Below are positions 13,304 to 21,295 of a stretch of 34,673 nucleotides of DNA, piece after piece. Position 1 is the stretch's first letter. Each line of letters opens with the position of its first letter. Both the position numbers and the translations under genes were made by a program. The notes beneath the pieces were generated by a model. That model did not search any database. It was not told the DNA's origin and saw nothing but the letters and a program-made list of their open reading frames with translations. Source of the DNA: a virus; the IMG/VR virus record IMGVR_UViG_3300036792_000536, positions 1 to 34,673 of that record. One strand, given 5' to 3'.

Positions 13304-15025
13304 TTAAAACTCCTCAACAAAACTGTCTTCAGTACCGCCGGCATCACTGCCGATCGGTTCGTTAATCAGGGCATGCATACAAGCCCATGCAAGGTCGCCG
13401 TGGTTGCTGCCGTTGGTGCGGTCGGACTCATAGGAGATCTGACCGCCCTGGGTGACGAATTTCCGTACCGTCATGAATGAACGGACGAGCTCTTGACCGA
13501 GCCCCGCGTCGTATTCCAGTCGGCCGGCGCGGATCACCATTTGCGCCTTCATCACCAGAGCGCGCTTAAGTGCCGTTGAATAAAGCAGTTTCTCAGCGGC
13601 GGGGAAGAACTTCACAACCAACTGATGCACCACGTCACCGATGCCGGTGCCGTCAATGCCAACGTACTGCACGTTGTAGCGGCTGAGCAGTGCCTTGATC
13701 ACCTCGGCTTGCTCCTCGTACTCCATGCCGCGTAGCTGGATGGTTTCGACCACGCGGAACTTGCCGCCGGGAACGGCTGGCGGTGCGACGATGGTCAGAC
13801 CGGCGCTGTCGCCTTTTCCGCTGCTGCCATTGGGATCGTAGCCGACCCATACCGGCCGGTTGCCGAGCGGGCGCGGGGCGTACGGGTTCCAGTCAGACCA
13901 GACATCCCGGTTGTAACCGTCGACGCCACAGCCAATCAGGGCGTTGTAATCAAATGCGCGTTCGCCTTTGGCAACGAAGCGGCAACGGTAAAGGTTATCT
14001 AAATCCTCAGGGCTGTTTTCGTCCTGGATCTCCTGAAGGTTGATTTTGTCAAAGCCCAGCGCCAGTACGTCATCAATGGTGACAATCTGGCGCCACATGT
14101 TGTCGCCGCACAGCTTGCCGTTCTTCAGTGCCTTATGCGTGGTGTCAAATTCGACCCGCTGCTCTTTCGGTCGCGATTTGTTGTAAAACGTCCCCATCCA
14201 GAAGGGGTAGGCTTCATGCTCTTCACTGGACGGTGTGGAGAAGTAAGTGCGGCGCAGGCCGATATGGCTTGCCATCCCGGCGGCAACCTTGCGCAGGTTC
14301 AGGAAGTTTGAAACCCAGAAGGCCTCATCGAAATACAGGTTGCCGGTGTAGGACTGCGCGGTTGCGGCCGACGTGCCGAGGAAATACAGCGTTGCGCCAT
14401 TGCTCAGGATGATGGAATCACCGCCTTTCAGCTCAATCCCAATCTGGCGTGCCAGGAACTGGATAAAGTGTTTGAAGTTCATCGCCTGCGCGCGGCTTGC
14501 TGACAGGAATATCTGGTTGGTACCGGTCTCCAGAGCATCAAGTAATGCCTCACGCGCAAAGTACCAACTGGCACCGATTTGGCGGGATTTCAGGATAAAA
14601 CGGTTACGTCGCCTGCGTTGCTTATACCAGCGGGTCTGGTGCTCATACAGCGAGCCCAGAACCAGTGCGCGCAGCTCCTCCACCTGTTCGGGGGTAAAAT
14701 GATTCTTCGGCGTTTTCTTCCGGGTGGCACGTTCCTGCGCCTTTCGATCATCGCGGGAAAATCGCTCCAGTTGCCGGCCGAACAGGTCGATCAGTTTGAC
14801 GTCATGGCTGTTGATGGATTCGCCTTTTTCCACCAGGCGCAGCAGTTGTACGTCCAGACGTTCCTGCACGCGTTTGAGTAGTGGCGTGTTGTCCCATTCA
14901 TCTCGTCGGCGCCAGGAATAGAGCGTGTTGGGGCTCACCCCTAAGCGTTCGGCTATTTGAGGGATGCTATAGGCCTGCCAATACAGGCTTTTGGCTTCGT
15001 CGCGGTGGTCGATAATCAGCTTCAT
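13304..15025 (-). CDS. P: Terminase large ATPase subunit, gpP
   Basis: DNA packaging motor and nuclease partner, 573 residues (P2 gpP about 590). An N-terminal helix-turn-helix (about 16-45, IPQIAERLGVSPNTLYSWRR) is followed by the ATPase. Its Walker A-like loop is KSRQIGAS (146-153), Walker B is YFDEAFW (D233, E234) and the coupling motif is STPSS (263-267). The C-terminal part has an RNase-H-like nuclease core with acidic residues in VGYDPNGSS (D397) and VGIDGTG (D458). It is the first gene of the leftward P-Q operon, divergent from O. In P2 the ATPase is P and the cutting subunit is M. Confidence 0.96.
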   Translation of the reverse strand: MKLIIDHRDEAKSLYWQAYSIPQIAERLGVSPNTLYSWRRRDEWDNTPLLKRVQERLDVQLLRLVEKGESINSHDVKLIDLFGRQLERFSRDDRKAQERATRKKTPKNHFTPEQVEELRALVLGSLYEHQTRWYKQRRRRNRFILKSRQIGASWYFAREALLDALETGTNQIFLSASRAQAMNFKHFIQFLARQIGIELKGGDSIILSNGATLYFLGTSAATAQSYTGNLYFDEAFWVSNFLNLRKVAAGMASHIGLRRTYFSTPSSEEHEAYPFWMGTFYNKSRPKEQRVEFDTTHKALKNGKLCGDNMWRQIVTIDDVLALGFDKINLQEIQDENSPEDLDNLYRCRFVAKGERAFDYNALIGCGVDGYNRDVWSDWNPYAPRPLGNRPVWVGYDPNGSSGKGDSAGLTIVAPPAVPGGKFRVVETIQLRGMEYEEQAEVIKALLSRYNVQYVGIDGTGIGDVVHQLVVKFFPAAEKLLYSTALKRALVMKAQMVIRAGRLEYDAGLGQELVRSFMTVRKFVTQGGQISYESDRTNGSNHGDLAWACMHALINEPIGSDAGGTEDSFVEEF

Positions 15026-15070
15026 GACAACAGGCTATCGCGCCCGCGTACGCCAAAATATCTCTGCTAA

Positions 15071-15090
15071 TTGTCGCAAGCCCGCGACAA
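15071..15090. promoter_or_regulatory. Ogr-type activator box of the O late promoter
   Basis: TTGTCGCAAGCCCGCGACAA contains the complete P2 late-activator pattern TTGT-N12-ACAA and is a near-perfect dyad with 7-base arms TTGTCGC/GCGACAA. In P2 late promoters the box is centred about 55 bp before the start. Here that predicts a rightward start near 15135, 39 bp ahead of gene O. The same box read leftward would place the start at the P start codon, so P probably uses another site. Confidence 0.78.
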
Positions 15091-15100
15091 ATCGAACGTT

Positions 15101-15119
15101 TTGCGCCGTTAGGCGGCAA
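15101..15119. promoter_or_regulatory. Degenerate activator box, possible P promoter
   Basis: TTGCGCCGTTAGGCGGCAA is an imperfect dyad resembling the neighbouring Ogr box. Its centre at 15110 would put a leftward start near 15055, about 30 bp before gene P. GATATT at the expected -10 position on the minus strand has 4 of 6 consensus bases. The divergent P/O layout makes a second box likely, but this one lacks the TGT/ACA core, so the call is tentative. Confidence 0.35.
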
Positions 15120-15173
15120 CGGGAATGATGGGGGCACAGGTAAATAACACCTTCACTACCCGGAGTTTTCCGC

Positions 15174-16013
15174 ATGCCTATTACTAAATTTTTCCGCGTG
15201 GCGGTCGAAGGGGCAACGTGCGATGGCCGCACGCTGGAGCGCAAGCATATCGTGCAGATGGCTAAACGCTACAACCCGACGGTCTACGGCGCCCGCATCA
15301 ACCTTGAACACATCAGCGGCTGGTCACCGGAAAGTGTATTCCGTGCCTATGGCGATGTGTTAGAGGCGCAAACCGAGGAAATCACTGACGGTGATCTCAA
15401 AGGCAAGCTGGCGCTGCTGGTTAAAGCCGACGCCACCGATGAGTTGGTTGAGCTGAAGAAGAAACGCCAGAAGGTCTACCACAGCATTGAGGTGCATCCT
15501 TCTTTCGCCGATACCGGTGAAGCCTATTTGATGGGGCTGGCCTGCACCGATAACCCGGCGAGTCTGGGCGGTGAGTTCATGAAGTTCTGCGCCGGCAGTG
15601 AAGTCAATCCGTTAAGTTCCCGCAAGCATGACCCCGCCTGTTTCTTTACTGAAACCATTGAATCCTCGCTGGAGTTCGAGCAGGAAGCGCCTGCGCCGGA
15701 AGCCGGCAAGAAATTCCTCAGCAAAATCACCGAACTCATTACCGGTAACAAGCAAAAATTCAGCCAAGAAACCGATGATCTGAGAGGCGCGGTGACGCTG
15801 CTTGCCGAAAGTCAGCGGGATGCCATCGACCGGATGGAAAAATTCAGCGCGCTGGAAACGCAGCATAAGACGCTGAAACAGGACTTCGCATCGTTGCTGG
15901 GCGATTTCACGACGTTGAAGGAGCAGCTTGAAGCCAAGCCTGACAACTATAAGCAGCGACCGCCAGCCAGTGGTGGCGACGGCAAAACCACCGCCGAGTT
16001 AGCTGACTGCTAA
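15174..16013 (+). CDS. O: Capsid scaffold and maturation protease, gpO
   Basis: A dual-function protein. The N-terminal half is a serine protease that trims capsid, portal and scaffold; the C-terminal half is a helical scaffold. It is 279 residues, as in P2 (about 284). The catalytic triad aligns with P2 D19-H48-S107: D17 in TCDGR, H46 in INLEHIS and S104 in VYHSIEVHP. The scaffold coiled-coil runs from about residue 190 to 260 (DDLRGAVTLLAESQRDAIDR onward). ATG 15174 follows CGGAG. First gene of the long rightward late operon. Confidence 0.96.
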   Translation: MPITKFFRVAVEGATCDGRTLERKHIVQMAKRYNPTVYGARINLEHISGWSPESVFRAYGDVLEAQTEEITDGDLKGKLALLVKADATDELVELKKKRQKVYHSIEVHPSFADTGEAYLMGLACTDNPASLGGEFMKFCAGSEVNPLSSRKHDPACFFTETIESSLEFEQEAPAPEAGKKFLSKITELITGNKQKFSQETDDLRGAVTLLAESQRDAIDRMEKFSALETQHKTLKQDFASLLGDFTTLKEQLEAKPDNYKQRPPASGGDGKTTAELADC

Positions 16014-16043
16014 CAGTGCGATAACCAATAGCAGGACAATCAC

Positions 16044-17096
16044 ATGAAAAACGAAACCCGTGAGTTGTGGGACAGCTACATCGAACGCCAAGCGGAACTG
16101 AACGGCGTGACCGTCGGTGCTGTGACCAAAAACTTCAACGTTGCGCCGTCCGTTGCGCAGACGCTTGAAGACAAGGCCCAGCAATCAAGCGATTTTCTCC
16201 AGAAAATCAATATTGTCAGTGTGCCGGAGCAGGAAAGCGAAAAAATCGGCCTGGGTATTAATGGCCCGCTGGCGTCGACCAACGACTCCACCACGGATCG
16301 CCGTGTTCCGCGTTCTGTTAACACGCTGGAAAATAACGACTATCGCTGTGAGAAGACCAACACCGATACGTTTATCAAATATGCGCAACTGGATATGTGG
16401 GCGAAGTTCAAAGACTTCCAGACCCGCATCACCAACCAGATCGTCAAGCGCCGGGCATTGGATCGCATCACTGTCGGTTTTAACGGCACGAGCCGTGCGG
16501 CGAAATCGGATCTGGCGGCCAACCCCCTGCTGCAAGATGTGAACATCGGGTGGTTGCAGCAGTACCGACTGCATGCGCCGCAGCGCGTGATGAAGGATGT
16601 CACGATCACCAGCCGTGATGACGAAAACAAGGTCATTGCCAAAGGCATGTATGGCAACGTCGACTCCCTGGTTTATGACGCCAAAAACAACCTGCTGGAT
16701 GAGTGGAATAAGCGCTCGACTGAGCTGGTTGTCATCTGCGGCGGCAACATCGTGACCAGTAAAGAGTTTGCGATCCTGAATGCCATCAGCGCCAGTAACC
16801 CGAACTCGGAAGCGTTGGCCGGGCAGTTGCTGGTTGCCAGTAAGAAAATTGCCGGTCTGGACAGCTACATCGCGCCGTTCTTCCCGGATGGGACGCTGTT
16901 TATTACGCCGTTCCAGAACCTCTCCGTCTACTGGCAGGAAGGTAAACACCGCCGGACAGTCCGTGAAGAGGCCCACTATAACCGCGTGGCGACCTATGAA
17001 TCGTCCAACGATGCCTATGTCGTTGAAGACTTCGGTTTTGGTTGCCTGGTTGAGGGGATCACTTTCGCCAAAGCTGAAACTGGCGGCGGCGCATAA
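16044..17096 (+). CDS. N: Major capsid protein precursor, gpN
   Basis: The main HK97-fold shell protein, 350 residues (P2 gpN 357). Typical P2 capsid segments are visible: the N-terminal MKNETRELWDSYIERQAELN that gpO removes during maturation, TTDRRVPRSV, the E-loop and P-domain region MWAKFKDFQTRI, and IAPFFPDGTLFITPFQNLSV with VYWQEGKHRRTVRE near the C-terminus. It begins 30 bp after gpO with its own ribosome binding site. It needs the highest expression of the operon, and a hairpin follows the gene. Confidence 0.97.
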   Translation: MKNETRELWDSYIERQAELNGVTVGAVTKNFNVAPSVAQTLEDKAQQSSDFLQKINIVSVPEQESEKIGLGINGPLASTNDSTTDRRVPRSVNTLENNDYRCEKTNTDTFIKYAQLDMWAKFKDFQTRITNQIVKRRALDRITVGFNGTSRAAKSDLAANPLLQDVNIGWLQQYRLHAPQRVMKDVTITSRDDENKVIAKGMYGNVDSLVYDAKNNLLDEWNKRSTELVVICGGNIVTSKEFAILNAISASNPNSEALAGQLLVASKKIAGLDSYIAPFFPDGTLFITPFQNLSVYWQEGKHRRTVREEAHYNRVATYESSNDAYVVEDFGFGCLVEGITFAKAETGGGA

Positions 17097-17108
17097 GCCA
17101 GGTTACAG

Positions 17109-17126
17109 CCGGGGCATTAGCCCCGG
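17109..17126 (+). other. Hairpin after the capsid gene
   Basis: CCGGGGC (17109-17115) and GCCCCGG (17120-17126) form a perfect 7-bp stem with an ATTA loop, just after the N stop. The sequence after it is TCATTAGGGGG with no U-run, so transcription should continue into M. It may protect the 3' end of capsid mRNA after processing, raising N over M. Confidence 0.55.
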
Positions 17127-17145
17127 TCATTAGGGGGCAAACACC

Positions 17146-18072
17146 ATGCTGACACCAGCGCAAAAGCATTTTCAAGAAACCATGGCAGCCCGCCGTGGCG
17201 AACAAAACACATTCGGTGACTTCACCGCTTACGAGCAGATGCTGCATCGGCTGCGCATCGATAAGGTGAAACTCCATAACATTCAGTCAGACACGGCGAA
17301 AGCGGCAGTAAAGCGCAATTTGATCGGCAGCTATCAGGGTTGGGTTGACGGTGCGCTTAACGCAGATACCGGCCAGGCAGATGATGTACTGACCACCGTC
17401 ATGATTTGGAATATTGACTCCGGCAACCTTGACGAAGCGCTGCGCATTGGTGAGTACGCTCTGCGCCATGGCCTATCGATGCCGGATAAGTTCAAGCGCA
17501 CCACCGCGACCGCCATGGTAGACGAGATTTGTGATCCCGTTCTGACAGCCTTCAACCGTGATCCACGTATCGCACCGGTAGATCCGGAGCTGTTGCTGCG
17601 CCTGGATGCCATGACCACCGATGAGGACATGCCAGACCAGGTGCGCGCCAAGCTGTTCAAGGCCATCGGCTATTGCCAACGCTTGCAGCCGGCGACCTGT
17701 GAATCGGCACTCGCCTACCTTCAACAGGCCATTACCTTGTTCAACGGGATCGGCGTGAAGCGCGACATCGAGAACCTGATGCGTGCCATGAAAAAAGCCT
17801 CCGGAACTGACGGACAAAACGACGACGGCACAGGTGGTGATGCTGATAACGCGGGCGGCACCGGTTCAGCCGATACCAATACCGGCCCTGACAGCGGCGC
17901 GGGCAATGCTTTGCCGAACCCGGAGCCAACGGCGAAACCCGCGACAGCGAAAAAAACTGCGGCGCCGAAAAAACCGGCAGCAGCGAAAAAGCCTGCGGTG
18001 TCGACCCGGACGCGCACCGGCAGCCGGGCCGCCGCCAACCAGAATTCACGCTCGGTGAGAGCCAAGCAGTAA
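17146..18072 (+). CDS. M: Terminase small (endonuclease) subunit, gpM
   Basis: In P2 gpM acts with gpP to cut cos. It has 308 residues against about 247 in P2. The core (about 1-215) carries P2 M blocks: LTPAQKHFQETMAARRGEQN, TVMIWNIDSGNLDEALRIGEYALRHGLSMP and DMPDQVRAKLFKAIGYCQR. The extra length is the C-terminal tail: a glycine/aspartate linker (about 220-255), then a lysine/alanine/proline-rich stretch like histone H1 (AKKTAAPKKPAAAKKPA), then an arginine-rich end. P2 M also ends in a basic tail, but this one is longer and repeat-like, likely for DNA binding. Confidence 0.93.
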   Translation: MLTPAQKHFQETMAARRGEQNTFGDFTAYEQMLHRLRIDKVKLHNIQSDTAKAAVKRNLIGSYQGWVDGALNADTGQADDVLTTVMIWNIDSGNLDEALRIGEYALRHGLSMPDKFKRTTATAMVDEICDPVLTAFNRDPRIAPVDPELLLRLDAMTTDEDMPDQVRAKLFKAIGYCQRLQPATCESALAYLQQAITLFNGIGVKRDIENLMRAMKKASGTDGQNDDGTGGDADNAGGTGSADTNTGPDSGAGNALPNPEPTAKPATAKKTAAPKKPAAAKKPAVSTRTRTGSRAAANQNSRSVRAKQ

Positions 18073-18095
18073 CCCAATGTGCCCCCGCGCACCCA

Positions 18096-18151
18096 GGCGG
18101 CACGATGTGGCAGCATCAGCGTTGCTGTTTTCTGTCACATCGTCCACCGCC
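18096..18151 (+). other. Long inverted repeat between M and L
   Basis: GGCGGCACGATGTG (18096-18109) pairs with CACATCGTCCACCGCC (18136-18151) through 13 base pairs with one small bulge, enclosing 26 bases. It lies in the 99-bp gap between M and L, just before the AGGAGG of L. It could be an RNA processing or translational control element. No U-run follows. Confidence 0.5.
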
Positions 18152-18171
18152 TGACCCATTAGGAGGATGCG

Positions 18172-18666
18172 ATGAGTCTTGTCGCCCCCAAAGAGATCAA
18201 CCCGATTGAAGGGGATGCCCCCGACCTTGATGACGGCGGCGCCGTCGTCAACTCCGGGGCGTTTTGGCCTGAAATTAAGTTGCTCGATCTGCGTACCAGC
18301 ATGCGTATCAACGGGAAAGTCACGACTGACCGATTGATGCATGCCGCCATCGAGGCCGTATTGCACACCAACGATCAGTTGGCAGAGTACCGAAGCCAAC
18401 AGGAAGCGGAAGGCCATGCGTCACTTGAGTCTGTGCCGGCTGAGTTGATCAATAAGGTTTCTCCGTTGGTTTATCGCTATCGCCGCGCCGTGTACAGCTT
18501 TACAAAAGCTTCGCTGACCGAGAGCTATCGCGATATTGACACCACCCGCGACGGGGAGAAGCACGCTGAGGCACTCAGCACGCAGATCGACATGCTATGG
18601 CGTGATTCGCGCTGGGCTATTCGCGACATCCTCAATGAGGATCGTGGTCTGGCGGAGTTGGTCTGA
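18172..18666 (+). CDS. L: Head completion protein, gpL
   Basis: P2 gpL-type protein of 164 residues that stabilises the filled head at the portal connector. The family core is clear: NSGAFWPEIKLLDLRTSMRI, then VTTDRLMHAAIEAV, LVYRYRRAVYSFTKASLTE and DIDTTRDGEKHAEAL. It starts behind AGGAGG and ends one base into gene X (TGATG). Confidence 0.95.
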   Translation: MSLVAPKEINPIEGDAPDLDDGGAVVNSGAFWPEIKLLDLRTSMRINGKVTTDRLMHAAIEAVLHTNDQLAEYRSQQEAEGHASLESVPAELINKVSPLVYRYRRAVYSFTKASLTESYRDIDTTRDGEKHAEALSTQIDMLWRDSRWAIRDILNEDRGLAELV

Positions 18667-18869
18667 TGGATGTGAAGGCATTGCAGGGCGATACCGTTGA
18701 TCAGCTGTGTTACCGCTACTACGGAAAAACGCAGGGCGTCACTGAGTCGGTATTAGAAGCGAATCCGGGATTGTGTGAGGGCGGGCCATTTTTGTCCGCC
18801 GGCCAGGTGGTCACGTTGCCTGACGCCACTCAGTCGGCACAGGAAGACATCATACAGTTATGGGATTGA
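18666..18869 (+). CDS. X: Tail protein X
   Basis: A 67-residue LysM-like tail protein (P2 gpX type). The pattern DTVDQLCYRYYGKTQGVTES, then VLEANPGL and GQVVTLPD is the short LysM-related fold, about full length. P2 X is essential for tail assembly, probably at the baseplate or tail tip; its exact place is not settled. Coupled to L by a one-base overlap. Confidence 0.93.
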   Translation: MDVKALQGDTVDQLCYRYYGKTQGVTESVLEANPGLCEGGPFLSAGQVVTLPDATQSAQEDIIQLWD

Positions 18870-18885
18870 ACCGTAAGGGGCTGAC

Positions 18886-19281
18886 ATGGCCGAACCATTA
18901 ACTATCAGCACAGGGGTTGCTACCAGTGCGGTCACAGGGATCGCGATTGCAGGCATGGTACCCGGCGCTGACCCCGGCGTCATGATTGGTGCCTTTGCCG
19001 GCGCCGTGATTTTCGTGCTTTCGGCGGCTGATTTCCCGTTGTGGAAGCGGGCCATGCTGTTTGTGGTCTCCATGCTGGTCGGTATGTTCGCGGCTGAGCT
19101 GGCCGCCACGGTGGTGACATCGTTGCTCAGCACGTTATTACGTGAGCCTATCGCAGTGCAAAAACCGGTTGGGGCAGTCATGGCAGCCGCTGCGGCGGTG
19201 CGCGTCCTGATGATGCTCAGTGCCAAGCCCAATAGCACCGGATCGATATTCGACCGCTTTCGCGGTGGGGGTGAAAAGTGA
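18886..19281 (+). CDS. Putative holin, multi-pass membrane protein
   Basis: A 131-residue hydrophobic protein in the holin position. At least three membrane segments are evident: about 15-35 (AVTGIAIAGMVPGADPG), 32-52 (VMIGAFAGAVIFVLSAADF) and 55-80 (AMLFVVSMLVGMFAAELAAT), with a basic C-terminus. The MAEPLT start is typical of a putative holin family seen in P2-like prophages, different from P2 Y itself. It would form the membrane lesion that releases endolysin. It overlaps the next gene by four bases. Confidence 0.8.
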   Translation: MAEPLTISTGVATSAVTGIAIAGMVPGADPGVMIGAFAGAVIFVLSAADFPLWKRAMLFVVSMLVGMFAAELAATVVTSLLSTLLREPIAVQKPVGAVMAAAAAVRVLMMLSAKPNSTGSIFDRFRGGGEK

Positions 19282-19562
19282 GCTATCAGACAGTTCTGTT
19301 AAGTATCAACGCCGTAGCCTGCGGACTGATTGCTGTCAGGCTGTTGATGTATCGCCGCCATGGGGCTGTTCATCGGATGGTCGGCGCCTGGTTCGCCTAC
19401 GCGTTGATCGTCGCCTGTGCGGCTGTCGTGATCCGGGTGGTGACCGGTCATTACCCGTTTGCTGATTGGGCGGAGACGCTGATTAATCTGACATTATGCG
19501 CCGCCGTTTATACCGCGCGCGGCAACGTTATGCACCTGTTCCGGAGGAAGGTTGATGAGTAA
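19278..19562 (+). CDS. Second small membrane protein, holin/antiholin candidate
   Basis: A 94-residue protein with GTG start (19278, GTGA overlap) and three membrane helices (about 3-22, 36-55, 64-84), ending RRKVDE. It resembles the three-helix phage holin 3 class. Two adjacent holin-like genes usually form a holin/antiholin pair. Here either protein could be the effector, and the sequence does not say which. It overlaps the endolysin start by 8 bp. Confidence 0.72.
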   Translation: MSYQTVLLSINAVACGLIAVRLLMYRRHGAVHRMVGAWFAYALIVACAAVVIRVVTGHYPFADWAETLINLTLCAAVYTARGNVMHLFRRKVDE

Positions 19563-19944
19563 CTTTTGTTTTAGCCAACGCAGCGAGAACAACCTTCATG
19601 GTGTTCATCCTGACCTGGTGCGTGTGGTTCGCCGTGCGCTGGCTTTGTCCGATGTTGACTTCGGTATTACTGAAGGGCTGCGTACGCCGGAACGGCAGCG
19701 CCAGTTGGTTGCGGCCGGCAAGTCGCAGACCCAGAACAGTCGCCATATCACCGGCCACGCGGTGGATGTCTTTGCCTACCCGACGTCGGGCGGATCATGG
19801 GAATGGAAATATTACGCGCAGATCTCGACCGTGTTCAAACAGGCTGCGCGTGAGCTCAATATCCCGATCGAGTGGGGTGGTGACTGGAAGACGTTAAAAG
19901 ATGGCCCGCATTTCCAGTTACCACACCGGGATTACCCCGCGTGA
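19555..19944 (+). CDS. Endolysin, M15-type peptidoglycan peptidase
   Basis: A 129-residue zinc peptidase of the VanY/CwlK (M15) group, replacing the lysozyme-type endolysin K of P2. Zinc ligands are visible: H64 and D71 in SRHITGHAVDVFAY and H119 in GPHFQLPH. The ITEGLRTPERQRQLVAAGKS block is also typical. It has no signal peptide, so release depends on the holin. ATG 19555 follows GGAGGAAGG and overlaps the upstream gene by 8 bp. It would cleave the peptide cross-links of peptidoglycan. Confidence 0.93.
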   Translation: MSNFCFSQRSENNLHGVHPDLVRVVRRALALSDVDFGITEGLRTPERQRQLVAAGKSQTQNSRHITGHAVDVFAYPTSGGSWEWKYYAQISTVFKQAARELNIPIEWGGDWKTLKDGPHFQLPHRDYPA

Positions 19945-20303
19945 CGGGCTGGTTGTCGTGGGTAAAAAACGGCGGAATTCTGGCGCTGTTGGTTACCGCT
20001 GTTTGCCTGGGTGGATACAGCTCGATGCTGTCTCATCGGTTGGCGCTGGTGCGACAGCAATCGGCAGAGCAGCAAAAGACGCTGGCGCAGCAGGCAGGAT
20101 TGATTGCCACATTACAGACCCAGGATGCGCAGAACCGTGCGTTGATGGCTGCCCAGCAGCAACAGGAACAGCAATTGCGCCAGCAAAGTGACGTTTATCA
20201 GAGGAAATACCGTGAAGCGATCAAAGGGAGTCGCTGTGCTGCTGAGCGCATGCCTGACGCTGTGCTTGAGCTCTTGCGCCCAGCCGCCGCCGGCAGTCGC
20301 TGA
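19941..20303 (+). CDS. lysB: Inner-membrane spanin (Rz/LysB type)
   Basis: A 120-residue i-spanin with GTG start overlapping the endolysin stop (GTGA). The N-terminal membrane anchor (about 10-30, GGILALLVTAVCLGGYSSML) is followed by a glutamine/alanine-rich coiled coil (35-95) and an ending RCAAERMPDAVLELL. It spans the periplasm and, with the nested outer-membrane lipoprotein, destroys the outer membrane in the last step of lysis. P2 LysB is the positional equivalent. Confidence 0.85.
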   Translation: MTGWLSWVKNGGILALLVTAVCLGGYSSMLSHRLALVRQQSAEQQKTLAQQAGLIATLQTQDAQNRALMAAQQQQEQQLRQQSDVYQRKYREAIKGSRCAAERMPDAVLELLRPAAAGSR

Positions 20304-20481
20304 ACCGGTGATGTTGTTGCCTCCTGAGTCGGTTTTTATACCCTGCGTAACACCTGTGTTGCCGGGGGATACCTGGGGCGATGCGGTGAGTTATACGCTG
20401 GCGCTTCAGACAGCATTAGGTATCTGTGCCGTGCGGGTGCAGACAGTGATCCAATGGCGGCAAGGGCTCAGGGGGGAATAG
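20212..20481 (+). CDS. lysC: Outer-membrane spanin lipoprotein (Rz1/LysC type)
   Basis: An 89-residue o-spanin whose first 92 bp overlap the i-spanin gene in a different frame. GTG 20212 is the start because AGAGGA lies just upstream. The signal peptide ends with the lipobox LSSC (C22), followed by the proline-rich AQPPPAVAEP that is typical of Rz1-like proteins. The C-terminal part (IPCVTPVLPGDTWGDAVSYT onward) is longer than in lambda Rz1 but usual in P2-like phages. Confidence 0.85.
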   Translation: MKRSKGVAVLLSACLTLCLSSCAQPPPAVAEPVMLLPPESVFIPCVTPVLPGDTWGDAVSYTLALQTALGICAVRVQTVIQWRQGLRGE

Positions 20482-20483
20482 AT

Positions 20484-20807
20484 ATGCATAAACCGTATGA
20501 GTGTGAGCTTGTCACTGAAATCGGGATCACCGGGAAGACACGAGGCCGCCGGCAGTGGTTCACCGGCAAGCCGATTATGCAGGTGGAGGTGGTGCTGGAA
20601 GTGAAAAAAATAGCCGGCACGCAGATTGCCGGGCGTCGCTATAAAACAATGTGGCGTGATGCCACCTTGGCGGAATCTTTCCAGGTACAGCACAACGTCG
20701 GTTTTATTGTGAAGCCTGATGATGAGGTCTATGAGGTCAGGAGACCATCTCCGCCGCCATCGCCGCCTTGCGCATCGCGGGTACATGACAGGGGAACCCC
20801 ATGCTGA
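20484..20807 (+). CDS. Small late phage protein, function unknown
   Basis: A 107-residue protein between the spanins and tail gene R, starting at ATG 20484 behind GGGGG. It has mixed beta/alpha content (IGITGKTRGRRQWFTGKPIM, QVEVVLEVKKIAG) and a proline-rich C-terminus (PSPPPSPPCAS) that overlaps the start of R by 7 bp. A gene sits here in several P2-like phages without known function. It may help tail completion or be a small structural protein. The sequence gives no domain. Confidence 0.65.
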   Translation: MHKPYECELVTEIGITGKTRGRRQWFTGKPIMQVEVVLEVKKIAGTQIAGRRYKTMWRDATLAESFQVQHNVGFIVKPDDEVYEVRRPSPPPSPPCASRVHDRGTPC

Positions 20808-21295
20808 AAGCCAAACTAATGCGGGACATCATCACGGATTATACGCCGTGGTTTAAGAAGAACCCCGACGCCCTGGAGGCGTATGTCACCCGCGGCAAAA
20901 TCATTGCCACCGGTACGCCGTCGCTGTCCTTCATGTATCAGTACGAGCTGAACGTGTTGGCGATGGACTTTCCGGGGAGTCTGGACGATCTGGCGCTCCC
21001 AATTTTGAGCTGGGCCCGGCAACATCAGCCTGACCTGCTGTTTAACCCGGAACGTCGCCGCGATGGTATTGATTTTGATGCCGACATTCTTAATGACGAC
21101 ACCATCGACGTCTTGTTTGTGATCAAGGCCACAGAGCGGGTGATTGTCAATATGGTGGAGGGCAAGCTGGTCATTGAGCATCTTGCTGAGCCACCGGTAT
21201 ACCAGGAAAGTCTGAAGGCCTGGGATGTGTTGATCGGCGGCCCAACGGATGCGCTTAGCCTGAAAATTAAAGGGAAGGTGCCTGATGTCCAGTAA
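20801..21295 (+). CDS. R: Tail completion protein, gpR
   Basis: A P2 gpR-type protein of 164 residues needed to finish the tail before joining the head. Family blocks: MLKAKLMRDIITDYTPWFKK, NPDALEAYVTRGKI, YELNVLAMDFPGSLDDLALP, LPILSWARQHQPDLLFNPER and TLDVLFVIKATERV-like text near residue 107. ATG 20801 follows GGGGAACC. It overlaps S by 11 bp. Confidence 0.94.
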   Translation: MLKAKLMRDIITDYTPWFKKNPDALEAYVTRGKIIATGTPSLSFMYQYELNVLAMDFPGSLDDLALPILSWARQHQPDLLFNPERRRDGIDFDADILNDDTIDVLFVIKATERVIVNMVEGKLVIEHLAEPPVYQESLKAWDVLIGGPTDALSLKIKGKVPDVQ

